Assembly (NCBI GenBank): GCA_045612485.1
Contig: JAZKZE010000011.1
Location: 1 to 27,633 of the forward strand
Length of the DNA stretch: 27,633 nucleotides
Origin: RGIG5327 sp045612485
GTDB lineage: Bacteria; Verrucomicrobiota; Lentisphaeria; Victivallales; UBA1829
Direction of reading: 5' to 3'
Below the pieces are notes generated by a model. That model made no database searches. It saw only the letters and a program-made list of their open reading frames with translations, and was not told the DNA's origin. Both the position numbers and the translations under genes were made by a program. Below are positions 15,209-22,659 of the stretch, in pieces. Each line of letters opens with the position of its first letter. Positions within the stretch are counted from its first letter, which is position 1.

Positions 15209-16339
15209 ATGCAGATCTATCTGGATAATGCTTCCTCTGTCCCCTGTGAAAAACATATACTGGAACGTTTTGCCGTTCTTGCTTCTGAATATTTTGCCAA
15301 TCAGGAATCTCTCTCCTGTCACGGAAGAAAATCTGCGAAGGCAGTAAAGGAAGCGGAAGAAAAGATCTTTACCCTCCTCTCCGCTGACAAAGCGGAAAGT
15401 GGCGGCGTGTTGAGCGGCAATACCGGCAGCAGTGTTCTTGCCGCCTCCATTCATGCTCTGGGGTCATTTCTCAAAGGCGGTGTGGTTACCTCCTGCGGGG
15501 AACACTCTTCTGTCCTTTGTGCATTAAAAAGAACTTCTGCTCTTTACCGCTTTCCCGTATATTACTGTCCTGTGGGGCGTGACGGGGAACTGGACAGGGA
15601 TCATCTGAAAGATCTGCTGAAAAAAGAGAAGATCGGTTTGGCGGCTTTCCATCATATCCAGAGTGAAACAGGCTGCATACAGGATCTTGCCGCCATAAGA
15701 AATGTTCTGGATGAATATTCCCCGGAAACCCTTTTTCTTGCCGATACCGTCCAGTCAGCCGGAAAATATCCTTTATTGTGGAAGGAGGCAAAACTGGATC
15801 TTGCTTTTGTTTCCGGTCAGAAGATCGGCTGTACGGGGGGAGGGTGTGTCCTTTACCGGAAGAAGTTTGCCAGGCTCTTCACCTCTCTGCGGGGAAGTAC
15901 CCATCTGCCCGGAAGATGTATTCCCGCACATATCCTGCTGCTTGCAGAGATATTGGAAAAACTTGTTCCGGAAATGGAAACGAACCGCAGAAAGATGGAA
16001 AAAATGAAATATCTTCTGCTGGAACAAATAAAGAAAAATGATATTCCTTTTGTTCCTACACTTTCTCCGGAAAAAACAAGCAGTTATATTCTTCACGGAA
16101 TCACAACACCTTATCAGGGTGCGATCCTTACAAGGATGCTGACGGAAAAGAATATATCGGCAGCTCCCGGCAGTGCCTGTGAATCGGAAACAGGGGAAGT
16201 ATCCCGGATTTTGAAGGAGATGGGGATAAAGAAAAATGATCTTTACAATGTTCTGCGTATCTCCTTCTGGCTTCATAATACGGAAGAGGAAATAAGGTAT
16301 TTTGTTCCGCTTTTGAAAGCGTGTACTTTAAAATATTGA
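15209..16339 (+). CDS. NifS/IscS-type cysteine desulfurase
   Basis: PLP enzyme that takes sulfur from cysteine as an enzyme persulfide for Fe-S clusters and tRNA thiolation. The 376 residues show YLDNASSVP at the N-terminus, SCGEHSSVL (phosphate/PLP region), AFHHIQSETGCIQDL (family H-x-N/Q-x-E-x-G), FLADTVQSAGK (Asp binding the pyridine N), the Schiff-base Lys205 in SGQKIGCTGG and the persulfide Cys324 in APGSACES. The loop carrying Cys324 is of the group I NifS/IscS kind. I chose the ATG at 15209 since the protein then begins as family members do; an earlier in-frame ATG at 15167 would overlap the coiled-coil gene by 29 bases. An Nfu-type protein follows, but no IscU scaffold gene. Confidence 0.93.
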   Translation: MQIYLDNASSVPCEKHILERFAVLASEYFANQESLSCHGRKSAKAVKEAEEKIFTLLSADKAESGGVLSGNTGSSVLAASIHALGSFLKGGVVTSCGEHSSVLCALKRTSALYRFPVYYCPVGRDGELDRDHLKDLLKKEKIGLAAFHHIQSETGCIQDLAAIRNVLDEYSPETLFLADTVQSAGKYPLLWKEAKLDLAFVSGQKIGCTGGGCVLYRKKFARLFTSLRGSTHLPGRCIPAHILLLAEILEKLVPEMETNRRKMEKMKYLLLEQIKKNDIPFVPTLSPEKTSSYILHGITTPYQGAILTRMLTEKNISAAPGSACESETGEVSRILKEMGIKKNDLYNVLRISFWLHNTEEEIRYFVPLLKACTLKY

Positions 16340-16358
16340 AGAAAAAATCTTCTTATGC

Positions 16359-16387
16359 TTGTAAAATACCCTTTGCCGGGTTAAATT
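16359..16387 (+). promoter_or_regulatory. Possible internal promoter before the Nfu gene
   Basis: TTGTAA (16359-16364), 17 bases, TAAATT (16382-16387) in the 96-base gap between the desulfurase and the Nfu-like gene, the largest gap in this cluster. The match is moderate. Nothing else of note is seen in the gap. Confidence 0.35.
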
Positions 16388-16435
16388 TATAGGAAAACCC
16401 CATAGTAAAAACAAAATCATAATACGAGGTGAAAA

Positions 16436-16666
16436 ATGGAAGATCTGGAAAAAGAGATCAGAGAAAGACTTGACCTTCTCCGCGGTGCATTGCAGAATGA
16501 CGGCGGGGATCTGGAATGTGTTGCCGTGGAAGGCAAAGTGGTAAAGGTGCGTCTCCGCGGTGCCTGCGGCTGCTGCCCCCACGCCATGGCTACTCTCAAA
16601 GGATATATCCAGCAGGATCTCAATGAGACCATTGATGCGGGAATTGAAGTAGAGAGAGTTGACTGA
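16436..16666 (+). CDS. NifU C-terminal domain (Nfu-type) Fe-S carrier protein
   Basis: A 76-residue stand-alone Nfu domain that holds and passes on a [4Fe-4S] cluster across a dimer. It matches the family along its length: LRGALQNDGGDLECVAVEG corresponds to the usual R-x-x-L-x-x-D-G-G-D-[VI] strand, and RLRGACGCCPHAMATLKGYI carries the cluster-binding Cys44-x-x-Cys47 pair, with an extra Cys46. There is no N-terminal IscU or A-type domain. GAGGTG (16426-16431) precedes the ATG. It lies 96 bases after the cysteine desulfurase and 11 bases before tsaB, so the three are probably expressed together. Confidence 0.93.
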   Translation: MEDLEKEIRERLDLLRGALQNDGGDLECVAVEGKVVKVRLRGACGCCPHAMATLKGYIQQDLNETIDAGIEVERVD

Positions 16667-16677
16667 TCGGAGTAACT

Positions 16678-17361
16678 ATGTTGAGAGCAGGTTTTGATTA
16701 TTCCTGGGCGGAGGCATCTTTTGCCTGTATTGATGAAGAGGGAAAAGTGATATTTGATGAGAATATTGCCTTACCTCCGAGAAATGCATCCTCTCTGCCT
16801 GTCTGGATGGAACAGTGTCTTGCCTCTCACAACAGAACCTTTGATGACATCGGTGAATGGAGCGTGGGCAATGGTCCCGGCTCCTTTACCGGTTTGCGTC
16901 TTGCATCTGCCTTTGTCATGGGGCGTTCCTTCCGCAAGGAAAATATTGCAAGGCGCGCCGTTCCCACTGCCGCCGCTATGGCACATACTGCATTCAGGGC
17001 AGAAGAGGTAAGTGGAAAGAAGGTTGCCGCGCTTTTTGACGGCAGAAGGGATGAGATCCTTCTTTACGGAATGGAGGAAAAAAATGGTTCCTTCCTTCCC
17101 GGAAAAGAAAATGGAGTCCTTTCAGCGGCGGATCTTTCCATGCTTTCTTCATTTGACGCCTTTGTGGCGTTGGAACGTGACCGGGAGCAGATCGAATCTG
17201 TTACAAACGGTATTTTGCAGAATAAGATCGTCTATATCGATCACATCAAAGCTGCTTTCCTTATTCTCAATGAGCCGGGGGATTTCTCCCGTCCGCTTAC
17301 TGAACTTGTATATTTGCGTCCTGCGGTATTTGTGGATCCTGTGATCCCGAGAAAAGTGTAA
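16678..17361 (+). CDS. tsaB: TsaB, tRNA threonylcarbamoyladenosine biosynthesis subunit
   Basis: Non-catalytic partner of TsaD in making the t6A37 modification of tRNAs that read ANN codons. The 227 residues are the normal TsaB length. The ASKHA-fold N-terminus (GFDYSWAEASFACIDEEGKV) is followed by the diagnostic VGNGPGSFTGLRLASAFVMG, and by ALFDGRRDEILLYGM, the usual D-A-R-x-x-[EQ]-[VIL]-Y strand. The C-terminal third is more divergent but ends in the typical PVYLR-like VYLRPAVF. GGAG lies just before the ATG. It ends only 4 bases from the convergent AraC gene stop. No tsaD or tsaE is seen nearby. Confidence 0.92.
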   Translation: MLRAGFDYSWAEASFACIDEEGKVIFDENIALPPRNASSLPVWMEQCLASHNRTFDDIGEWSVGNGPGSFTGLRLASAFVMGRSFRKENIARRAVPTAAAMAHTAFRAEEVSGKKVAALFDGRRDEILLYGMEEKNGSFLPGKENGVLSAADLSMLSSFDAFVALERDREQIESVTNGILQNKIVYIDHIKAAFLILNEPGDFSRPLTELVYLRPAVFVDPVIPRKV

Positions 17362-17365
17362 GATC

Positions 17366-18202
17366 CTATTTGGGATCCATCGTTTTCCTTGCATTTTCCC
17401 TGAATTTTGCAGGCGTTGTGCCGCACTCCCGCCGGAAGGCTTCCTGCAGATATTTTTCGTGATGAAAAGGCGTTTTTTCCGCCAGTAAAGACAAGGGCGT
17501 ATCCGGATATTTCAGAAGCAGTTCTTTTGTGAAAAGGATCTTTTTTTTCAGAAGAAGTTTTACCGGAGAGAGCTTTTTTATTTTTTTACAGGCATGGAAA
17601 AGAGTCGTTCTTTCCACCTGTAAAGTAGAGGCTATACAGTTGATATTGAGTTCCAGATTCCGGGGATCGGAAAGTAAAAGCATAAATTCTTCCACAAGAC
17701 TTGCCGCATCTTTCCTTACGGAAAGCTGTTCTGTTTTCAGAAAAGCGATCAGATCAAGGAGGAGAGAAGCAAAAACACCTTCCCGGGTATCGTTTTTCAT
17801 GGCAAGAAGCCAGAAATGAAGAAATTTATCTATGACCATCTCTTTGAAAGGAATTTTCGTCCTTACGATATTTTCTTTTGAGAATCCTGCATATTCTGTA
17901 AGTTTTTCCGCATCCGGGCCAGTTATATCTATCCAGCAGAAACTCCAGGGTGTGCCGTCTTTTCCCCTATATTTTACTTTGATCCCCGGCAGCAGGCAGA
18001 ACATATCCCCCCTTTGCAGAAAATATTCCTTGCCGTTACAGGAAATATGACAGGTTCCGGATAAGATGATATGCATACTTGCAAAGCCGCCGTAAAAATA
18101 TACTCTTCTGCTGTCTGTGATCCTGCCGGTCGTTCTGGGTTTGAACCGGCATCCGGGAGCATAGGGAAGGGACACAAGGGAACGGGATATATCGTTTGAC
18201 AT
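17366..18202 (-). CDS. AraC-family transcriptional regulator
   Basis: A 278-residue regulator. The N-terminal half is a cupin-like ligand-sensing domain: MHIILSGTCHISCNGKEYFLQRGDMFCLLPGIKVKY has the G-x(n)-GD-x-x-LLP pattern of the AraC arabinose-binding family, and WSFCWIDITG follows. The C-terminal 95 residues are the double helix-turn-helix (LELNINCIASTLQVERTTLF, then PLSLLAEKTPFHHEKYLQEAFRRECGTTPAKFRE). The second HTH ends in the family's G-x-T-P-x-x-[FY]-R. It is divergent from the SGNH hydrolase gene, with promoters and an inverted repeat in the shared gap, so it most likely activates that unit in response to a sugar-like ligand. The ligand is unknown. Confidence 0.9.
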   Translation of the reverse strand: MSNDISRSLVSLPYAPGCRFKPRTTGRITDSRRVYFYGGFASMHIILSGTCHISCNGKEYFLQRGDMFCLLPGIKVKYRGKDGTPWSFCWIDITGPDAEKLTEYAGFSKENIVRTKIPFKEMVIDKFLHFWLLAMKNDTREGVFASLLLDLIAFLKTEQLSVRKDAASLVEEFMLLLSDPRNLELNINCIASTLQVERTTLFHACKKIKKLSPVKLLLKKKILFTKELLLKYPDTPLSLLAEKTPFHHEKYLQEAFRRECGTTPAKFRENARKTMDPK

Positions 18203-18232
18203 GATGAAAACCTTTTTTCTGATCTCTTTTTT

Positions 18233-18261
18233 AAGTTACATTTCCCAGGTAAAAAAATCAA
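18233..18261 (-). promoter_or_regulatory. Candidate promoter of the AraC regulator gene
   Basis: On the minus strand, TTGATT (18256-18261), 17 bases, then TAACTT (18233-18238) with TG just before. The -10 box is weak, as is usual for regulated genes. Confidence 0.4.
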
Positions 18262-18271
18262 GTTTATAACA

Positions 18272-18324
18272 AAAGAAAACTTTATAAAATCTGGAATTAT
18301 ACTCAAAAAGGAACAGTTTTCTTT
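18272..18324. promoter_or_regulatory. Inverted repeat in the AraC/SGNH intergenic region: candidate regulator site
   Basis: AAAGAAAACT (18272-18281) and AGTTTTCTTT (18315-18324) form a perfect 10-base inverted repeat with a 33-base spacer. TTTATAA occurs three times in or next to the arms. The repeat lies upstream of both divergent promoters, where an AraC-type activator would bind. The AT-rich composition makes some chance similarity possible. Confidence 0.45.
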
Positions 18325-18376
18325 ATAATTTCAACAAAATCTTACCATTATGCAACATTATTTACCCCTTTTGCCG

Positions 18377-18405
18377 TTGTCTTGACTTTCCGGAGATTGT
18401 ATAGT
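18377..18405 (+). promoter_or_regulatory. Sigma-70 promoter of the SGNH hydrolase unit
   Basis: TTGTCT (18377-18382), 17 bases, TATAGT (18400-18405), followed about 22 bases later by the AAGGAG ribosome site and the ATG at 18434. The alternative -35 TTGACT at 18382-18387 would leave too short a spacer. Confidence 0.55.
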
Positions 18406-18433
18406 AAAAAAGAATCGTAAAAAAGGAGAAAAT

Positions 18434-19111
18434 ATGGCTCTTGCAAGAACATGTATTCCCGCCTCCAGGATGGAAAGTGATTCCTATGACTGGTGGCAGC
18501 GGAGTGAAAGTAAAAAAGAATGGAGCAGAAATCATAAGGCAAAAGGGATCTTTTTCGGAGATTCCATTACCCATTTCTGGTCAAATGAGGATAACAGGAA
18601 TAATTACGGGGAAGGCTCCTGGGAAGAATTTTTTGCAGGAAAGGATGTATTGAATATGGGGTACGGTTTTGACCGTATCCAGAATATATTGTGGCATCTG
18701 GAGGCGGGGGAGGTTGACGGACAGGAGCCGGGAGTGATCGTTGTCAATATCGGTACAAACAACTATTCTCACACCCCCCATTATCCCGGCGATACTCCGG
18801 AAGAAACGGCGGAAGGGATCCTTTTTCTTACAGAAAAACTCCATGAGAAATTTCCCGGTTCCCATATTGTGATCATGGGGATTTTCCCCCGGTGGGACAG
18901 AATGGAAAAGATCCGGATGACCAATCACATCCTTGCGGAAAAGATCCCCCTTTTTCCTTATGCGGAAATGGTGGATATATTTCATGAATTTCTTGATGAC
19001 AGCGGGAATTTCGATACGCAGTATTTTCAGAAAGACAGGTGTCATCTCTGCCGGAAAGGATATACGGTATGGTATAATGCCATACAATATATCCTGGAAA
19101 AATATATTTGA
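18434..19111 (+). CDS. SGNH/GDSL-family hydrolase (PAF-acetylhydrolase-like)
   Basis: A 225-residue cytoplasmic esterase-type protein. Block I is GIFFGDSITHFW, with nucleophile Ser44. Then come GYGFDRIQNILWHL (block II Gly), VVNIGTNNYSH (block III with the oxyanion Asn) and, near the C-terminus, DRCHLCRKGY, with the Asp-x-x-His catalytic pair of block V. The order and spacing resemble the platelet-activating-factor acetylhydrolase-like branch, which includes carbohydrate deacetylases. There is no signal peptide, so it would act on imported, perhaps acetylated, sugars (inference from its place beside an AraC regulator and the 1137-residue protein). AAGGAG precedes the ATG. Confidence 0.87.
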   Translation: MALARTCIPASRMESDSYDWWQRSESKKEWSRNHKAKGIFFGDSITHFWSNEDNRNNYGEGSWEEFFAGKDVLNMGYGFDRIQNILWHLEAGEVDGQEPGVIVVNIGTNNYSHTPHYPGDTPEETAEGILFLTEKLHEKFPGSHIVIMGIFPRWDRMEKIRMTNHILAEKIPLFPYAEMVDIFHEFLDDSGNFDTQYFQKDRCHLCRKGYTVWYNAIQYILEKYI

Positions 19112-19151
19112 TGTTTTTTACAAAAAATTATAATATCAGGAGAATAAAATC

Positions 19152-22100
19152 ATGTTTGACAGCAGAAATTTTTATACTGTATTTGAAAAAGATTTCCGTA
19201 CAAAAGAAGGAGATCATTCCGTTGACGGTTTTGAAGAGATAAAAGCTACTCCCCATAATGGGCTTATGCGTTTTCCGCAGGGGATTGCAGTCATTCTTCC
19301 GGAAAATCCCTGTTTTGTCAGAACGGAAGAGTTGAGGGATTTCCGTATGACCCTTCACATTGCTGAAAGTATGGAAACAAGGGAGGATTTTACTTTCCAT
19401 TTTTACTTCCGGTTTGATCCTGCTTCCGGTAATGGCGGTGTGCTGTGTATAGAAAATGACGGCAGAAATATGCTCTGTTCCATAGGAGTATGTGAGAAAA
19501 ACAGTACAAGTTATGTTTCTGAAATGAAATGGTATCTGAAAGATGCCCGCAAATTGGAGATCCTTGTTTCCGGCAATGAACTGGATCTTTGCGGGAAAAA
19601 GTTTCAGATCCCGGAAAATGTCCCGGAAAAAGGAAGGATCGGATTCCGGCATCTCAACAGAGTCCACCGGTATGAGCCTTTGATGATCCAATACCTGAAA
19701 GTGGACACTCCCGATCGGTGTGAAGAAAAAGTAAGTATGTGCAGTGTAAGATTTCCCCGGCATACTTTTTACACCATGAGTGACTGGGATTACCATTTTT
19801 CCATTTGCAGAAGTAAAAATGTCAGCAGAATCTCTTCCGTTCTTTCCGGCGGACCTGTTTATGCGAAGAACCGTGGCACATTTTATACGAAACACCCGGC
19901 AAATGAGCTTTTGGAAAAGCCTTATTTCCGCATCGTTTATCCGGACGGAAGCATGGGGGATAAACAATATATATATTACGGCAGTATCGGTTTTTGTGAA
20001 GATTGGGCTACCAGACAGCCCGCATTGCCGAAAGCGGATATCCAGTGCCCTGTAAAACAGGATTTTTATTTTCCCCCATTGCCGGAAGATATAAAGATCC
20101 TGCTGGGCTTTGAGCATTACAACAGGGAAGACTGCCAGAATCTCCCCAAATGCGGCTGCGAAATGCTTTTTGAACCCGGGACGGGAAAAATCCTTACTTC
20201 CAGAAAGATCCAGCATGAGTCTTTCCATATCCAACTGGACTCCGGATGTGATAAAAAGATCGTGAAAATGATCCCGGAAAATATCCCCATGTATGAGGAG
20301 GCAAAGTCCTTTGCCATACACAATCACTACTTTTTTGAGGATGAAAAGTGTGCTTTTACCATAAAAGGAGACTTGCCGGAAAATTACTGCTCTCTTGAAG
20401 AACTTTCCTTCCGCATCTTGCTGGAAGATGTATTCAGAGAAGAGATAAAACCCTCTTTTATTCTTCAGGATCTTACTGTGGAAAAAGGAACTTTCCCCGG
20501 TGAAAAAACGATACAGGCAAAGGTAAATCTTTCCATCCTGCCGGCAGGGGTATATCATTTGAATGTGGAAATGCTTATGGGGGATAAAGTCCTGCATTCT
20601 GTCCGGCGTGCTTTTGAAGTCATGCCGGAAAAGGAAGGGGATTTATCCGCCCCACAGAAAAGCGGACTGCCTTTCCTTCTTTCCGCCCAGACCGACTTTG
20701 AAACCGACAGTAATTCCTTTGATCCCAGAAGTGAGGAAGATGTGGATCTTTCCCACTATTTTTCCTGTTCGGGTATGCATGTTCTGCCTGCGGAAGAACG
20801 CCGGGAATGGGAACTTTTGAAATATTACAAAAGAGATCTTTTCAGTTGGATACTCTCCCGCTCCACTCCCACGCCGCAAGTAAAAGATCATCTGGAAATA
20901 TCCCGTAATTCCAAATATCTTGCTTCCGGGACATGGCGTTTTCTTGTAAATGATATAGCTTCCTATTCTGAAAAATATAAAGAAAAATTGATCCGCTTCC
21001 TTGAAGAAAAAGAGGAAAAGGAGATGGCGGAAGAGGTACGGAATACAGAAAAAATTACTGTGGAATTTCTGGAAAAGTTTTTGAAAAAATATGCGTATTG
21101 CTGGTCTGTTTTTATTGCAGAAGACCGGAACCGGGAAAAGAAGGAGAAATTTGAAGATTATGCAAAAATGGGGATAGATCTTTCCTCCATGTGCAATTAT
21201 TCCTGTGCTCCTTTCTATGTGACCCACACAGGCACAGCATTTACCGCATTGCGTTACGGTTGGGACTTACGGAATATGGATATTTCCGAATACAGAAGTT
21301 TTTCCCTTGCGGAAGATTATCCTTATTTGTGCGGTTATCCGCTCACCTGCACTCCCTTTGCCATGGCAAACCTGAAACTGGATGTGCCGCAAATGCGGCT
21401 CTTTCCGGAACTTTTCGGGATCTGCGGAATACCCCAGGATCATGCCACTATCTCTGGAAATCCTCCTCTCGGCGTAATGAAAAGCGGGATCAAACGCAAA
21501 CGCTTTTTTGATGCAAAATACAGAGTGAGTTACTTTAAGGATGGAAAATATTACTACTGGAACGATGACGGTTTCCATGTCCGCAATCCTTCCATGGAAG
21601 ATATGGATCAACTCCTTGAAAGCTGGAAAATCATCCGGAAAATGAAAGCGGCAAGACCTGTAAAGACTATGGCAGTCGTTGGCGGGGCAGAATGTATCCT
21701 TAAACATCCACCCCGAGTGGAAAAACGGGAATATCCTCATTGGAAAGGAGCGCAGCTGGATCTCTTCAATACGGCAGAAGATTTCCCTGCATGGGTATGG
21801 AATTATGCCAGACTCAACGGGCTGCCCAACCCCTTTGCATTGAGATCGTGCGATATAAAAAATCTGAAAGCGGAAGAAATATCCTCTCTTGTTCTGCCGC
21901 CAATGGATTGCTTTACACAGGAAGAAGTTGCTGCCATACGCGCTCTTTATGAAAAGGGGGTAAATCTTCTCTGTTCGGAAAATGCCGCAGGTTTGGAAGA
22001 TATTTTCGGAGTGGAAAAATGTGAAGAAACGCACCATGTAAAAATGATTTCCGGAGAAGTCACTACTTCCCCCTGCAATATGGTAAAATATTCTCCTCTT

Positions 22101-22565
22101 GCCGGAACAAAGATCCTTCTTTCCGATGAAGCAAATATTCCGCTTCTCACTTTGAAAAATGGGGAAAATGGATGTGGAAAGGCCGCCTTTTTCACCTTTG
22201 CACCAACCGCATTTCAGAGAATCAAGGGGACTGCCTTTGAGTCTTACAGTAAATGTCTCAATAAAGTCATACTGGATTTAAGCAGAATACTGGATGAGGA
22301 AAATTCTTCTGTAAAACTTTCCTGCGGACGGCTGACGGCATTTATGGAGGAAAAGAATATTCTTTCTCTTGTTGTCATGGAGGATGCCCATCCGGATAAA
22401 GGGGAAAAGATCACGCCGCTGATCACATTGAAAGGGGATTACAGAAAATTCCGTATTGAATCGGATGCAGATTATTTTCTTGTATCATCGGATGAAAAAG
22501 AAACACTCATCCGGCTCTCTCTGGATGTGGATGAAGTACGGTATTTCCGTTTTATTCCCGTATAA
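19152..22565 (+). CDS. Very large cytoplasmic protein of unrecognised family, glycoside-hydrolase-like layout
   Basis: A 1137-residue protein without signal peptide. I do not recognise the family. Residues about 1-190 are strand-rich and resemble a LamG/concanavalin-type jelly roll (DFTFHFYFRFDPASGNGGVL, KGRIGFRHLNR). About 420-520 look like an immunoglobulin-like beta domain (KVNLSILPAGVYHLNVEML). About 540-830 are mixed alpha/beta, rich in aromatic and His residues. About 838-1025 have the alternating pattern of a class I glutamine-amidotransferase-like domain (MAVVGGAECIL, SLVLPPMDCFTQEEVAAIRA, KGVNLLCSENAAGLEDIFG), as in the middle domain of GH42 beta-galactosidases. A small beta domain closes it. 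AGGAG precedes the ATG. It is co-transcribed with the SGNH hydrolase under the AraC regulator, so a sugar-degrading role is the best inference. Confidence 0.75.
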   Translation: MFDSRNFYTVFEKDFRTKEGDHSVDGFEEIKATPHNGLMRFPQGIAVILPENPCFVRTEELRDFRMTLHIAESMETREDFTFHFYFRFDPASGNGGVLCIENDGRNMLCSIGVCEKNSTSYVSEMKWYLKDARKLEILVSGNELDLCGKKFQIPENVPEKGRIGFRHLNRVHRYEPLMIQYLKVDTPDRCEEKVSMCSVRFPRHTFYTMSDWDYHFSICRSKNVSRISSVLSGGPVYAKNRGTFYTKHPANELLEKPYFRIVYPDGSMGDKQYIYYGSIGFCEDWATRQPALPKADIQCPVKQDFYFPPLPEDIKILLGFEHYNREDCQNLPKCGCEMLFEPGTGKILTSRKIQHESFHIQLDSGCDKKIVKMIPENIPMYEEAKSFAIHNHYFFEDEKCAFTIKGDLPENYCSLEELSFRILLEDVFREEIKPSFILQDLTVEKGTFPGEKTIQAKVNLSILPAGVYHLNVEMLMGDKVLHSVRRAFEVMPEKEGDLSAPQKSGLPFLLSAQTDFETDSNSFDPRSEEDVDLSHYFSCSGMHVLPAEERREWELLKYYKRDLFSWILSRSTPTPQVKDHLEISRNSKYLASGTWRFLVNDIASYSEKYKEKLIRFLEEKEEKEMAEEVRNTEKITVEFLEKFLKKYAYCWSVFIAEDRNREKKEKFEDYAKMGIDLSSMCNYSCAPFYVTHTGTAFTALRYGWDLRNMDISEYRSFSLAEDYPYLCGYPLTCTPFAMANLKLDVPQMRLFPELFGICGIPQDHATISGNPPLGVMKSGIKRKRFFDAKYRVSYFKDGKYYYWNDDGFHVRNPSMEDMDQLLESWKIIRKMKAARPVKTMAVVGGAECILKHPPRVEKREYPHWKGAQLDLFNTAEDFPAWVWNYARLNGLPNPFALRSCDIKNLKAEEISSLVLPPMDCFTQEEVAAIRALYEKGVNLLCSENAAGLEDIFGVEKCEETHHVKMISGEVTTSPCNMVKYSPLAGTKILLSDEANIPLLTLKNGENGCGKAAFFTFAPTAFQRIKGTAFESYSKCLNKVILDLSRILDEENSSVKLSCGRLTAFMEEKNILSLVVMEDAHPDKGEKITPLITLKGDYRKFRIESDADYFLVSSDEKETLIRLSLDVDEVRYFRFIPV

Positions 22566-22588
22566 AATTACAAGTATAAAATATCCGG

Positions 22589-22640
22589 GGAAAGGATAAA
22601 TCTTTTTGAAAAGTATCCTTTCCACGGAAAATAATTTTTT
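22589..22640 (+). terminator. Hairpin between convergent genes, probable terminator
   Basis: GGAAAGGATA (22589-22598) and TATCCTTTCC (22614-22623) are perfect 10-base inverted arms with a 15-base loop; CCGG/ACGG edges may extend it. A T6 tract lies at 22635-22640, some distance from the stem, so release may be less tight than in a classic terminator. On the minus strand the stem is followed by ATATTTTATA, so it could serve the Old Yellow Enzyme transcript too. Confidence 0.55.
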
Positions 22641-22659
22641 ACAAAAAACTTTTGCAGAT

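Noticed and set aside
17362..17377. GATCC-TATTTG-GGATC inverted repeat between tsaB and the AraC gene as a shared terminator
   Set aside because: The 5-base stem is short and no proper T tract follows on either strand; too weak to annotate.
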